Shown here in pieces: positions 26,901-35,654 of a stretch of DNA of 64,000 bases. The number at the start of each line of letters is the position of its first letter. Position 1 is the first letter of the stretch. This stretch comes from Colivivens sp964452915 (GTDB taxonomy: Bacteria; Bacteroidota; Bacteroidia; Bacteroidales; Bacteroidaceae): assembly GCA_964452915.1 (NCBI GenBank), contig CAYVNW010000007.1, positions 14,284 through 78,283 on the forward strand. Reading direction: 5' to 3'. The translations under genes were made by a program, and so were the position numbers. The notes under the pieces are model-generated. The model searched no databases, was not told the DNA's origin, and saw nothing but the letters and a program-made list of their open reading frames with translations.

Positions 26901-27728
26901 ATGAAAAAAGCATTTGCAATTATTGCACTTATGGGAGTCTTCACATTTGGAATGACTCAATCTATGTCAGCTCAAGACGAGGAGAACGTTGATACAGCGG
27001 CAACTGAGCAAGTTGACACAGCAGCGGTTGAGGAAATTGATTCTGCGGCAGTTACAGAAGAAGCTGCAATTCCTGAGCCAGAAGTCCAAGAGGTTGGCAT
27101 GTACAAGGAATTAAAAACAAAATTCATTGAAGGTTCAGCCGGCTTCATGGCAATCGTAGCAGTTGCAATGATCGTTGGTCTTGCATTCTGTATCGAGCGT
27201 ATGATTTATCTTGCATTGGCTGATGTTAAGACCGACAAGATGCTTGAGGATGTAGACAAAGCTCTTGCAGCGAAGGATGTAGAAAAGGCAAAAACAATCT
27301 GCCGTAACACTCGCGGACCTATTGCGTCTATCAGTTATCAAGGACTTATGCGTCTTGACCAAGGAGCAGACGCTGTTGAGAAGGCCGTTGTAGCTTACGG
27401 AGCAGTTCAGGCATCAAACCTCGAAAAAGGTTGCTCATGGATCACATTGTTCATCGCGATGGCTCCATCACTCGGATTCTTGGGAACAGTCGTCGGAATG
27501 GTTCAGGCATTCGATGCCATCCAGCAAGCAGGTGATATTTCTCCGACAGTCGTTGCCAGTGGTATGAAAGTCGCCCTTTTGACAACAATCTTCGGTATTA
27601 TCGTTGCACTTGTACTTCAGGTATTCTATAACTACATCCTTGCTAAGATTGAGTCAATCACAGCACAGATGGAAGATACAACAATCTCACTCCTTGACCT
27701 CGTTGCAAAATACAGCCTTAAGAAATAA
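26901..27728 (+). CDS. exbB: MotA/TolQ/ExbB proton channel protein
   Basis: A 275-residue inner-membrane protein. Unlike proteobacterial ExbB it starts with a signal-like segment (about 4-23) and an acidic, alanine-rich stretch (about 25-62), then three membrane helices. The pore helices show LFIAMAPSLGFLGTVVGMVQAF and MKVALLTTIFGIIVALVLQVFYN, the ExbB hallmark. It forms the proton channel with the two downstream ExbD proteins to energise TonB. Confidence 0.94.
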   Translation: MKKAFAIIALMGVFTFGMTQSMSAQDEENVDTAATEQVDTAAVEEIDSAAVTEEAAIPEPEVQEVGMYKELKTKFIEGSAGFMAIVAVAMIVGLAFCIERMIYLALADVKTDKMLEDVDKALAAKDVEKAKTICRNTRGPIASISYQGLMRLDQGADAVEKAVVAYGAVQASNLEKGCSWITLFIAMAPSLGFLGTVVGMVQAFDAIQQAGDISPTVVASGMKVALLTTIFGIIVALVLQVFYNYILAKIESITAQMEDTTISLLDLVAKYSLKK

Positions 27729-27793
27729 TGAGGTGGGGTTACAACAAGTAGCCGGTTTTACAAAGGTATTAACAACTAAACAAGGAGAATAAT

Positions 27794-28249
27794 ATGAATA
27801 TTGATAAATTATCAAAAATAATTCTTTGGGTCCTGATGGGAATAAACTTCATCGTAATATTCCTGTTCTTCGTCATCGGATATGATACTCCGTGGGAAGA
27901 GGATCCAAAGCAAGTCGCACCGCAGTTTACTGACGTCCTGCTTGTGTGGACGATCATCCTTACTGTTATCGGAGCAATATGTATGTTGGTAAGTTTCATC
28001 TATTATGTTATGGGGCACGGCTTTAATAAGTCGTATATCTATACATGGGGACTGCCTATTATTTCAATCGCAATTGGTGTTGCTGTCGGTGTCTCAAACA
28101 AAGATGAACACATGCTTATAAATGGTAAAGACTGGAACGTACCATTTGATATCATCATTACTGATGCCTCAATGATTTCAATTGCGATACTTTCTGCATG
28201 TGCGATAATTGCAATCATATATAGCATGATTTTAAATGCGAAGAAGTAA
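27794..28249 (+). CDS. Membrane protein encoded between exbB and exbD
   Basis: A 151-residue protein with four hydrophobic segments (about 10-27, 50-75, 88-102, 126-148) and a short periplasmic or cytosolic loop (NKDEHMLINGKDWNVPFD). I know of no assigned function. Its position inside the exbB-exbD-exbD cluster, 65 bases after exbB and 20 before exbD, suggests an accessory subunit of the Bacteroidetes Ton motor or an assembly factor. That is inference from context only. Confidence 0.8.
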   Translation: MNIDKLSKIILWVLMGINFIVIFLFFVIGYDTPWEEDPKQVAPQFTDVLLVWTIILTVIGAICMLVSFIYYVMGHGFNKSYIYTWGLPIISIAIGVAVGVSNKDEHMLINGKDWNVPFDIIITDASMISIAILSACAIIAIIYSMILNAKK

Positions 28250-28269
28250 AAAATAAAAGTGAGTGACTT

Positions 28270-28860
28270 ATGGCGAAAAAGAAAAGGAAAATGCCTGGCT
28301 TGAACACCAGTTCAACGGCGGATATCTCATTCATGTTGCTCATCTTCTTCCTTGTCACTACCTCTATGGATACAGACCAGGGTCTGCCTCGTACACTCCC
28401 TAAACCACCAGAGGAAAATCAAGAGAACAATGAAATCAAAGTCAAGGAACGTAATATTCTGAACATCCGTATCAACAAAGATAACTATCTTATGATTGGT
28501 GACGACTACGTTTCATTGGAAGATGTAAAGTACAGAGCAAAGGAATTTATTGCAAATCCTGAGAACAAACCAAACCTGCCGGAACTCAAACCTAAACAGG
28601 TTAAGCTTCTTGGCAAAAGAATGGTGACTGAAAACCACGTAATCTCTGTGCAGACCGACCGTGGTACAAGCTATGGCGTATATTTTCAAGTTCAGGACCA
28701 ATTGGTAGCAGCCTATAATGAATTGCGTGACGAATTGTCAAAGAAGGAGTTCGGGTATAAATACGAGCACCTCACACCGGAAGAGAAGGAAGCTATTCGT
28801 GAGGTATATCCAATGAAGATTTCTGAGGCTGAACCAAAACAATATGGAAAGGTAAATTAA
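28270..28860 (+). CDS. exbD: Biopolymer transport protein ExbD (first copy)
   Basis: A 196-residue single-pass inner-membrane protein. The N-terminal MPGLNTSSTADISFMLLIFFLVTTSM has the conserved membrane Asp (of TADISF) that carries protons. The periplasmic domain is longer than usual, with a charged linker around 40-60 and a C-terminal extension. It pairs with exbB and with the second exbD, 2 bases further on. Two ExbD paralogs in tandem are normal in Bacteroidetes. Confidence 0.93.
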   Translation: MAKKKRKMPGLNTSSTADISFMLLIFFLVTTSMDTDQGLPRTLPKPPEENQENNEIKVKERNILNIRINKDNYLMIGDDYVSLEDVKYRAKEFIANPENKPNLPELKPKQVKLLGKRMVTENHVISVQTDRGTSYGVYFQVQDQLVAAYNELRDELSKKEFGYKYEHLTPEEKEAIREVYPMKISEAEPKQYGKVN

Positions 28861-28862
28861 TT

Positions 28863-29339
28863 ATGAGTAGATTTAATAAAGGAAGCAGGGAAATGCCTGA
28901 GTTGAATACGTCGTCTCTTCCTGACTTGATATTCTCTGTGTTGTTCTTCTTTATGATGGTAACGTCAATGCGTGAAGTAACACTGAAAGTCAGATTCGAT
29001 CGTCCGGTGGGTACCCAGTTGGAGAAATTGGCAAGAAAGTCTTGTACCTCTTTCATCTATATTGGCCAACCGACTAATCAATATCGTACGCAGATGGGTA
29101 GCGGCACACGTATTCAAATAAATGATGACTTTGCAGAAGTAGGTCAGATCTATGACTTTGTTATGTCAGACCGTAATGAACTTGCTGAAAGCGACAAGCC
29201 TTTCTATACAGTATCGCTGAAAGTGGATCACAATACTCCTATGGGTATTATAACCGACGTGAAGCAGACATTGCGTAAGGCTTATGCCTTGAAGATTGTT
29301 TACTCGGCGTCTAAACCACAGAATCCTGACAACAACTAA
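28863..29339 (+). CDS. exbD: Biopolymer transport protein ExbD (second copy)
   Basis: A 158-residue paralog with the same layout: MPELNTSSLPDLIFSVLFFFMMVTSM as membrane helix with the conserved Asp (LPDLIF), then a periplasmic domain ending KAYALKIVYSASKP. It probably forms a heterodimer with the first copy inside the ExbB pentamer. A strong terminator follows 24 bases after the stop. Confidence 0.93.
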   Translation: MSRFNKGSREMPELNTSSLPDLIFSVLFFFMMVTSMREVTLKVRFDRPVGTQLEKLARKSCTSFIYIGQPTNQYRTQMGSGTRIQINDDFAEVGQIYDFVMSDRNELAESDKPFYTVSLKVDHNTPMGIITDVKQTLRKAYALKIVYSASKPQNPDNN

Positions 29340-29362
29340 AGGACGTAATCTTCAATAAATGG

Positions 29363-29395
29363 GAGCGAATCACATTGGTGACTCGCTCTTTTTTT
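29363..29395 (+). terminator. Terminator of the exb operon
   Basis: GAGCGAATCAC (29363-29373) pairs with GTGACTCGCTC (29378-29388) with one mismatch and a 4-base loop, then seven T. It overlaps the thyA promoter. Confidence 0.85.
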
Positions 29396-29404
29396 GTAAC
29401 TTTG
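29375..29404 (+). promoter_or_regulatory. thyA-folA promoter embedded in the exb terminator
   Basis: TTG (29375-29377, in the terminator loop), 19-base spacer, TAACTTTG (29397-29404), 19 bases before the thyA ATG. The consensus fits well. Confidence 0.6.
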
Positions 29405-29423
29405 CATTAAACTATAAGAAACT

Positions 29424-30218
29424 ATGAAACAATACCTCGATTTGCTTGACCGCCTTCTTAAAGAGGGCGTGCAAAAAGATGACCGTACCGGCACCGGTAC
29501 TATTAGTGTGTTCGGTAATCAGATGCGATTTAATATGGATGACGGATTCCCTCTTCTGACCACGAAGAAACTTCACCTGAAGAGTATCATTTATGAATTG
29601 CTATGGTTCCTTAAAGGCGACACAAATGCTCAGTGGCTGCAGGAACATGGTGTGCGTATATGGAATGAGTGGGCAGACGCAGATGGTAACTTAGGGCATA
29701 TATATGGATATCAATGGAGGAGCTGGCCTGATTACGATGGAGGCCATATAGATCAAATATCGAACGTCATCAATGAAATCAAGACCAACCCGAATAGCCG
29801 GCGGCTTATAGTCAGTGCTTGGAATGTAGCGGATATAAAAAACATGAATCTGCCACCTTGCCACATACTGTTCCAGTTCTATGTGGCTAATGGCAGACTT
29901 AGTTTGCAACTTTATCAACGTAGTGCAGACACTTTTCTTGGCATGCCTTTCAACATTGCCTCCTACAGTCTGCTGCTTATGATGGTTGCGCAAGTCACAG
30001 GATTGAAGGCCGGTGATTTCGTCTATACCACCGGTGATACTCATCTTTATCTTGACCATATAGAGCAAGCTAAGCTTCAGTTGACACGTACGCCCCGTCC
30101 TCTGCCGAAGATGCGCATCAATCCTGAAGTTAAAAATATATTCGACTTTAAATTCGAGGATTTTACTCTTGAAGATTATAACCCGTACGATCATATAAAA
30201 GCAAAAGTATCAGTATGA
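29424..30218 (+). CDS. thyA: Thymidylate synthase
   Basis: A 264-residue cytosolic enzyme that converts dUMP to dTMP with methylenetetrahydrofolate. The active-site Cys lies in LPPCHILFQFYV, preceded by SRRLIVSAWN (phosphate-binding Arg pair) and followed by LQLYQRSADTFLGMPFNIASY. DRTGTG near residue 20 binds the phosphate as well. Full length. It overlaps folA by 4 bases, a classic pairing since the reaction produces dihydrofolate. Confidence 0.98.
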   Translation: MKQYLDLLDRLLKEGVQKDDRTGTGTISVFGNQMRFNMDDGFPLLTTKKLHLKSIIYELLWFLKGDTNAQWLQEHGVRIWNEWADADGNLGHIYGYQWRSWPDYDGGHIDQISNVINEIKTNPNSRRLIVSAWNVADIKNMNLPPCHILFQFYVANGRLSLQLYQRSADTFLGMPFNIASYSLLLMMVAQVTGLKAGDFVYTTGDTHLYLDHIEQAKLQLTRTPRPLPKMRINPEVKNIFDFKFEDFTLEDYNPYDHIKAKVSV

Positions 30219-30718
30219 CATTATCGATCATTGTAGCGATAGCTAAAAACTTCGCAATAGGCAGAAAGAACGAATTACTCTATCACATGCCTAACGACAT
30301 GAAACGTTTCAAAGCAAAGACCACAGGACATACTGTGATAATGGGAAAGAATACGTTCGCATCTTTTCCACGTCGTCCTCTGCCCAACCGTCGTAATATA
30401 GTTCTGGCCCTGCCCGATGAGGTGCCGGTGGACAAAGAAGGTGCCGAATGGGTAAATTCATTGCAAGAAGCTCTTGAGCTATGCAAGGATGAAGAGGAAG
30501 TGTTCATCATAGGTGGTGCGTATGTCTACAAACAAACTCTGCCATTAGCCGACCGACTCTATCTGACGGTCATTGATGATGAACCAAAAGAAGCAGATGC
30601 TTTTTTCCCTATGGTGGATTATTCCCAATGGAATGAAATCGGCAGGGAGTCGCATGAGTCTGACAGCCGGCACGCATACTCATACACTTTTCTCGACTTA
30701 GAGCGGAAAGCGAAATAA
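30215..30718 (+). CDS. folA: Dihydrofolate reductase
   Basis: A 167-residue NADPH-dependent enzyme that regenerates tetrahydrofolate. Signature elements are IVAIAKNFAIGRKNELLYHMPNDMKRFK (substrate loop), GHTVIMGKNTFASFPRRPLPNRRNIVL (cofactor loop) and VFIIGGAYVYKQTLP. The acidic catalytic residue is the Asp of PNDMKRF. It follows thyA with a 4-base overlap and is followed by a hairpin. Confidence 0.97.
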   Translation: MTLSIIVAIAKNFAIGRKNELLYHMPNDMKRFKAKTTGHTVIMGKNTFASFPRRPLPNRRNIVLALPDEVPVDKEGAEWVNSLQEALELCKDEEEVFIIGGAYVYKQTLPLADRLYLTVIDDEPKEADAFFPMVDYSQWNEIGRESHESDSRHAYSYTFLDLERKAK

Positions 30719-30721
30719 GAA

Positions 30722-30745
30722 AACCACTCCCTCTTGGGAGTGGTT
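30722..30745. terminator. Bidirectional hairpin between folA and the lipoprotein gene
   Basis: AACCACTCCC (30722-30731) and GGGAGTGGTT (30736-30745), a perfect 10-bp stem with a 4-base loop between convergent genes. The T tract is weak on either strand. Confidence 0.6.
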
Positions 30746-30808
30746 CCAATTATAATAAACTAAAAGGAATAGGGTGAACAGCTCACCCGTATGACAGATA
30801 AGTGCCGG

Positions 30809-32731
30809 TTACTTGGCTACGTTATCTACATTTTCAACTAACGTCCATACACCATTCTTGATGTGCAAGCCGAGTTTTATGTGTGAGCCATTTGTCCTTG
30901 CCAGTGCTACTACGTATTCATAATTCGTATTAGTACCGTTGTATTGTTTCACAATAGAATTGATGGCTGTGCGCCAGATGGATTCTGCTACCTGGTCGAG
31001 TCCGTTTGCTGTTTGTGATCCTACTTGGAGTGTCTCGTCGCATAACGCACGATAATTGACGTTGCGCATCAGGCGGTCTTCCAAATTGCCCCATTCATCA
31101 CTATCGCCCGCTCCTGAGAATCCCGGCATAGGGTAAGGAGTATATTTCTCAAAGTAGCGGTTCACTTTCGGCAGATTGGTAGTGAACCCCTGGTAATACG
31201 ATGACACATTGTGCCAATGCTCCCATGGGTCGGCATATTCATCGTATACCTGCCAGGTTATTCCAGAGTGCAGACTCACGGTTTTAGAGCCGTACGACTG
31301 TGTGTTCTTAACTACAAAAGTAACTGCCTGGTCTGTCTTGCAGAACGAGTGAACTACATCCGGAAGGTCTTTGAATTTCGGATTGAAGCCCCATTGACAT
31401 GAATATACACGATAGTCTGTTGAGTATGACCAATTAGCGTGCTTGTTGTCGTTGTTGAACGATATTGGCATTTCCGCGTGGTTGAAACTGACTGTAGTGT
31501 ATGGCAGCGTGCAACTCATACTCAGTCCGGCAGATATTCCCGGTTCGGTGGACACATTACCTTGTAAAGAAGCACCAAACCCCAATTGCATCGGGTAGTG
31601 TGTCATATTATACTGTCCGTCGGTCTGAGGAAGTGGTGCGACCGCCTCGACTTCGATGTCTGATGTGCTGATGCTGTTTAACGACAAATCAACCTTAGGT
31701 CCGTAATAGCATCCGCCTGTGTACTTGTAGTTGTATGCCAGGTGCTCGTAAACATAAACATCTTTGATATATGTTTTCTCTGCAGGGAATTCCTCATAGA
31801 GGTTGATGTCATATACATCCTTATTTGTCTCAGTTGAGTATGTGCCGTATATATCCATCTGGAATTTCACATCGACAGTTGTCGGATTTGGCACAGTGGC
31901 CTTTGAACTGCTGTGCTTCTTGAACCAATCATGTGACACCGTCAGCGAATAGTGTTTCGTTACTGACACTGGCGATACTGAATATGTGCTGCTTGAGCTG
32001 ACCAGTGCTACGTGAGGTTGCTCGCCGGTAAGCGCGTTCTCATTGAGCCATGTAGCGAGATTCTCTGCTATGCGCCCTTGGTTGTAATCGTTTGTGAAAG
32101 CTGCGACATTTAAACTGTCGGATTGCATGGATGCTGCAAACAGAGTGCCGGAGTTGGCTATGGAGTCTCTGTAGCAAGTCTGTATTATGTTTTTCGATAC
32201 ATCCATTCTTTCATGGAACAGCGACGTTCCGTCTGCACGCGTCGCATAAACCTTCACATTCTCGAATTGCAGAAGATCAGCAGACGTAGGTTCATCTACA
32301 TCTGACTCTGAATCCGGTTGGCTCAATTTGTTGACCATGACGAACGCCCTGCTGCCTGGGTTGAGGAATACCAGAATTTTGTTTGAGTTCCACAGGTTTT
32401 GCAATGTCTCATACTCTGTTCCGCCCCCCAAGATTTCTTGAGCCTTGGCCTCGTCCAGCACAACCACGTCCGTACTGTCAGTCAGTTCTGTGGTCGTGTT
32501 GACCAGTCGCTTGCTTAAGTAGTTCATCACTTGGTCACTGTTTTGCTGAAGCAACGCGACTTTTCCGTTAAATGAGGTATTGACCTCATCTGTTGTGGGC
32601 TGGTTGTCCACATAAGCTTTCCCTTCATCATAATCTGTTTCGTCATTGTCGTCATCGTCGCAACTTACACACAACGATATGGACAATAAACCAAAACAAA
32701 ATGGGTACACCCATTTCTTTAGTTTTTCCAT
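30809..32731 (-). CDS. Large surface lipoprotein, possibly leukocidin-like
   Basis: A 640-residue lipoprotein. The start at 32731 (MEKLKKWVYP) gives a lipobox with Cys24. Next come residues DDDDND, matching the aspartate-rich export signal that sends Bacteroidetes lipoproteins to the cell surface. The central part (about 250-420) is rich in alternating polar and aromatic beta strands, with TVSHDWFKKH, YGTYSTETNKDVYDINLYEE and YNYKYTGGCYYGPKVDLSLN. It recalls leukocidin/hemolysin-type beta pore-forming proteins, but I am not certain. No catalytic motif seen. A long leader with a conserved structure precedes it. Confidence 0.75.
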   Translation of the reverse strand: MEKLKKWVYPFCFGLLSISLCVSCDDDDNDETDYDEGKAYVDNQPTTDEVNTSFNGKVALLQQNSDQVMNYLSKRLVNTTTELTDSTDVVVLDEAKAQEILGGGTEYETLQNLWNSNKILVFLNPGSRAFVMVNKLSQPDSESDVDEPTSADLLQFENVKVYATRADGTSLFHERMDVSKNIIQTCYRDSIANSGTLFAASMQSDSLNVAAFTNDYNQGRIAENLATWLNENALTGEQPHVALVSSSSTYSVSPVSVTKHYSLTVSHDWFKKHSSSKATVPNPTTVDVKFQMDIYGTYSTETNKDVYDINLYEEFPAEKTYIKDVYVYEHLAYNYKYTGGCYYGPKVDLSLNSISTSDIEVEAVAPLPQTDGQYNMTHYPMQLGFGASLQGNVSTEPGISAGLSMSCTLPYTTVSFNHAEMPISFNNDNKHANWSYSTDYRVYSCQWGFNPKFKDLPDVVHSFCKTDQAVTFVVKNTQSYGSKTVSLHSGITWQVYDEYADPWEHWHNVSSYYQGFTTNLPKVNRYFEKYTPYPMPGFSGAGDSDEWGNLEDRLMRNVNYRALCDETLQVGSQTANGLDQVAESIWRTAINSIVKQYNGTNTNYEYVVALARTNGSHIKLGLHIKNGVWTLVENVDNVAK

Positions 32732-32770
32732 AAAAAAACACACATTAAAAATTAAACTTATATTTACTGT

Positions 32771-32834
32771 CTTTGCGAGGCTCAAGACTGAATCAACGAA
32801 ATTTTCCAGATTTCAGCGTGTCTCAAACTGCTCG
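32771..32834 (-). ncRNA. Conserved structured 5' leader element, copy A
   Basis: Within the leader between the promoter box at 32926-32919 and the lipoprotein start at 32731. About 50 of 60 positions match copy B (54224-54284). In transcript sense it contains CTGAAATCTGGAAAATTTCG, where GAAAT/ATTTC can form an inner hairpin, enclosed by a longer stem using GAGAC and GTCTT and by CGAG with CTCG. In copy B changed bases keep pairing (GGAAT with ATTTC, GAGT with ACTC). A cis-acting RNA is inferred; no known riboswitch class is recognised. Confidence 0.5.
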
Positions 32835-32918
32835 TTTAGTATAACTCTGATATGTTGTGGCTCCGTCGCTCCGGCATCTCTCTTTAGTACTGTGTATGCC
32901 CCTCAGACGAAGTCAAGA

Positions 32919-32926
32919 CAAAGGTA
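32919..32926 (-). promoter_or_regulatory. -7 box of the lipoprotein leader transcript
   Basis: The minus strand reads TACCTTTG; a TTG lies at 32951-32949, 22 bases upstream. The surrounding bases match the equivalent site of copy B (54350-54357), including ACAAAGGTACGAC on the plus strand. Confidence 0.5.
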
Positions 32927-33061
32927 CGACAATTTCTTTTAACGGATGCAACTATACCAAAATTTTTTTAGAAAAACTTTTATTGAATCCGATAGTTAGC
33001 CATTTCAGCAGTAGATGTATAAATATTTTCTTCAAAACAAATAAATACAAGAAAAAATGCG

Positions 33062-33069
33062 TAACTTTG
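33062..33069 (+). promoter_or_regulatory. -7 box upstream of the symporter gene
   Basis: TAACTTTG, 105 bases before the ATG at 33175. No -33 TTG at the normal distance. Confidence 0.35.
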
Positions 33070-33131
33070 CGAGTGCTAAGCAAAATAAAATTCGTTATTG
33101 CTCATATAAATGGTACACACATAAGTTCTGT

Positions 33132-33146
33132 ACCTTATTATATATA
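33132..33146 (+). repeat. Dispersed 15-base motif ACCTTATTATATATA
   Basis: Exact copies also at 37328-37342 and 58266-58280, with a 12-base match at 13781-13792. Here it lies 28 bases before the symporter start. Confidence 0.5.
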
Positions 33147-33174
33147 GAAACACATCAAAACACGCAGATAGGAA

Positions 33175-34452
33175 ATGAATACGACAGAATCACACATCGA
33201 CCCCCAGGCGCATAATAAGCACAAGCAAGCCAAACAGCTGGCTCTATGGATTGGAGCACTGTTTGTCGGTGCAATATTAGGACTGTTACATCAAGAGTGG
33301 CTTGATAATCTTATGACTTACATAGCCACGGTGTACACACGGCTATTCCAGTTGGTGGCAGTGCCCACAATTGTATTGGCAGTAATTACCACACTTGCTA
33401 TGTTCGGTACTCAAAAAGACACAGGGCGTATATTCAAACACACAATAGCATATACTTTATTGACAACTTTTGCCGCTGCAATTGTAGGTCTTTTGCTTTA
33501 CTGTATTGTCCGCCCCGGAAATCTGCCAATAGCCTTGGCCGGCAGTGGAACCGCTGATGTCCCAAGCGGAATGGGTGATACAAGCTATTATGATCATATC
33601 CTTAACGTAATACCGAATAACATAGTCAAGCCCTTCCTCGATGGGAACGTCCTGTCGTTGTTGCTGCTTGCCTTTGCAATAGGAATAGGACTTGCCAAAC
33701 TCCCGCCGTCTGAACCGAAAGATACAGTGATAAAAGGTATAGAGGGTTTGCAGCGTTTGCTATTCCTGCTTATCAAGGCGTTGATATGGACTTTGCCTTT
33801 GGGCATCGTGGCATTCTCCGCACAGCTGTCAGCCCAGGTAAGCGCAAGAGTTGCAGTCGAATCTCTAGGAAAATATGTGACAGTCATCCTCGGCGGAAAC
33901 ATAATACAATTTTTTATAATACTCCCACTGTTCTTATTGGCGCGCGGCATTAATCCGCTTCGCCATTTGGCGCGTATGTCACCGGCCGTACTTATGGCAC
34001 TCTTTACAAAGAGTTCTGCCGCCACTCTTCCTGTTACTATGGAAACAGCTGAAAGCCGCGCACACATATCGCCGAAAGTGGCTCGGTTCGTACTTCCTAT
34101 ATGTACAACAATAAACATGAACGGCTGTGCAGCCTTCATTCTTGTTACGTCGCTCTTTGTGATACAAAACAGCGGACAGACTCTTTCTGTTGGTCAGATG
34201 CTGTTGTGGGTTGTCATAGCTGTCGTTGCAGCCATTGGCAATGCAGGCGTTCCAATGGGATGCTACTTCCTGACATTTTCGCTAATGGCCGGCCAAGGAG
34301 CGGCAACAGGCATAATGGGTGTCATATTGCCGGTATACACCATCATCGACATGATTGAGACAGCGGAGAACGTATGGTCCGACTCCTGCGTATGCGCAAT
34401 GACAGACCACGACATACAAGCCGTTCACACGGCAGACAAGAATACTAATTAA
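33175..34452 (+). CDS. Dicarboxylate/amino acid:cation symporter (DAACS family)
   Basis: A 425-residue inner-membrane carrier of the glutamate transporter fold. Eight membrane helices and two re-entrant loops are expected. Visible signatures are FTKSSAATLPVTMETAE (hairpin 1, serine-rich), TTINMNGCAAFI (the NMxGT-like Na+ site) and GNAGVPMG (hairpin 2). Substrate would be glutamate, aspartate, C4-dicarboxylate or serine/threonine, taken up with Na+ or H+. It is followed by PLP enzyme genes after 28 bases, which may point to an amino acid substrate. Confidence 0.93.
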   Translation: MNTTESHIDPQAHNKHKQAKQLALWIGALFVGAILGLLHQEWLDNLMTYIATVYTRLFQLVAVPTIVLAVITTLAMFGTQKDTGRIFKHTIAYTLLTTFAAAIVGLLLYCIVRPGNLPIALAGSGTADVPSGMGDTSYYDHILNVIPNNIVKPFLDGNVLSLLLLAFAIGIGLAKLPPSEPKDTVIKGIEGLQRLLFLLIKALIWTLPLGIVAFSAQLSAQVSARVAVESLGKYVTVILGGNIIQFFIILPLFLLARGINPLRHLARMSPAVLMALFTKSSAATLPVTMETAESRAHISPKVARFVLPICTTINMNGCAAFILVTSLFVIQNSGQTLSVGQMLLWVVIAVVAAIGNAGVPMGCYFLTFSLMAGQGAATGIMGVILPVYTIIDMIETAENVWSDSCVCAMTDHDIQAVHTADKNTN

Positions 34453-34480
34453 ACTATTTAATCTATAAAGAAATAACGAA

Positions 34481-35653
34481 ATGAAGAAATCGACACAAGC
34501 AATTCATCTGAAGTATCATCGTCGTGACGCATACGACGCACTGAGCATGCCGGTCTACAATGCGGTGGCATACGAGTTCGACAATGCCCAAGCTATGGCG
34601 GATGCCTTTACAGGTAAGAGCGACTCACCCGACTACTCACGCACCGACAATCCAACGGTAAGCAACTTTGAACAACGTGTAAAGGCTTTGACGGGCGCTT
34701 CCGATGTCATTGCGTTCAATAGTGGGATGGCTGCTATATGCAATGCCATAGTGGCACTCACGGCTCAAGGTAAGAACATAGTGACATCGGCACACCTCTT
34801 CGGCAACACCTACTCTTTGCTGACACAGACTCTGGCACGGTTCGGCGTTGAGGCACGATGTTGTGACTTGACAAATATCGAAGAGGTCAAAAGCCTGATC
34901 GACAGCAATACGGCGTGCGTATTCTTTGAAATTATAACTAATCCACAGATGGAAGTGGCCGACGTGGAACAATTGTCTAAAATTGCACACGAGAATGGAA
35001 CAGTCCTGGTGGCTGACACTACAACGATTCCGTTTACTCAATTCTCAAGTAAGGCTCTTGGGGTTGATGTTGAAGTCGTCTCAAGTACAAAGTACATAAG
35101 TGGCGGAGCCACGTCGCTTGGCGGACTTATAATTGACTATGGAACTGCGAAGGGATTCGATACGGGCATACGCCGTGAGATGCTTTTTAATTTCGGCGCC
35201 TACATGACACCGCAAGTCGCATTCCTGCAAACAATCGGATTGGAAACACTCGACGCACGCTATCGGGTGCAGGCAGGCAACGCTCTCGCACTCGCACGGA
35301 AACTGACGGAACTGCCGCAAATCAGTCGGGTGAACTATGTGGGACTTGACGACAATCCCTACCATGAACTGGCACATCGGCAGTATGGCGATACGGCCGG
35401 CGCTATGATATGCATTGACCTCGAAAGCCAAAAAGCCTGTTGGAATTTCATTGATAGCTTGAAACTTATACATCGCGCTACGAATCTCTTTGACAACCGC
35501 TCACTTGCCATTCATCCCTATTCCACCATATTTGGCAATTTCACACCGGAGGAGAAGGCGCGTATGGACGTGCTCGATACCACTATACGGTTGAGTGTCG
35601 GGCTGGAAGATGTAGATGACTTATTTGAGGATGTCAAACAAGCATTGTCGTAA
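34481..35653 (+). CDS. PLP-dependent Cys/Met metabolism enzyme (trans-sulfuration family)
   Basis: A 390-residue fold-type I PLP enzyme of the cystathionine gamma-synthase / O-acetylhomoserine sulfhydrylase / methionine gamma-lyase family. PLP and substrate sites appear as YSRTDNPTVSNFEQRV, FNSGMAAICNA, VADTTTIPF (Asp to pyridine nitrogen) and the Schiff-base lysine in VVSSTKYISGG (about 207). Which reaction it catalyses is uncertain. It is adjacent to a MalY-like beta-lyase, so a role in cysteine-methionine interconversion or breakdown is likely. Confidence 0.9.
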   Translation: MKKSTQAIHLKYHRRDAYDALSMPVYNAVAYEFDNAQAMADAFTGKSDSPDYSRTDNPTVSNFEQRVKALTGASDVIAFNSGMAAICNAIVALTAQGKNIVTSAHLFGNTYSLLTQTLARFGVEARCCDLTNIEEVKSLIDSNTACVFFEIITNPQMEVADVEQLSKIAHENGTVLVADTTTIPFTQFSSKALGVDVEVVSSTKYISGGATSLGGLIIDYGTAKGFDTGIRREMLFNFGAYMTPQVAFLQTIGLETLDARYRVQAGNALALARKLTELPQISRVNYVGLDDNPYHELAHRQYGDTAGAMICIDLESQKACWNFIDSLKLIHRATNLFDNRSLAIHPYSTIFGNFTPEEKARMDVLDTTIRLSVGLEDVDDLFEDVKQALS

Positions 35654-35654
35654 T

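Noticed and set aside
33062..33090. TTTGCGAG near 33066 as a third copy of the leader element
   Set aside because: Only the first eight bases match. The AAGACTGAAT and TTTTCCAGATT blocks that define the element are absent.
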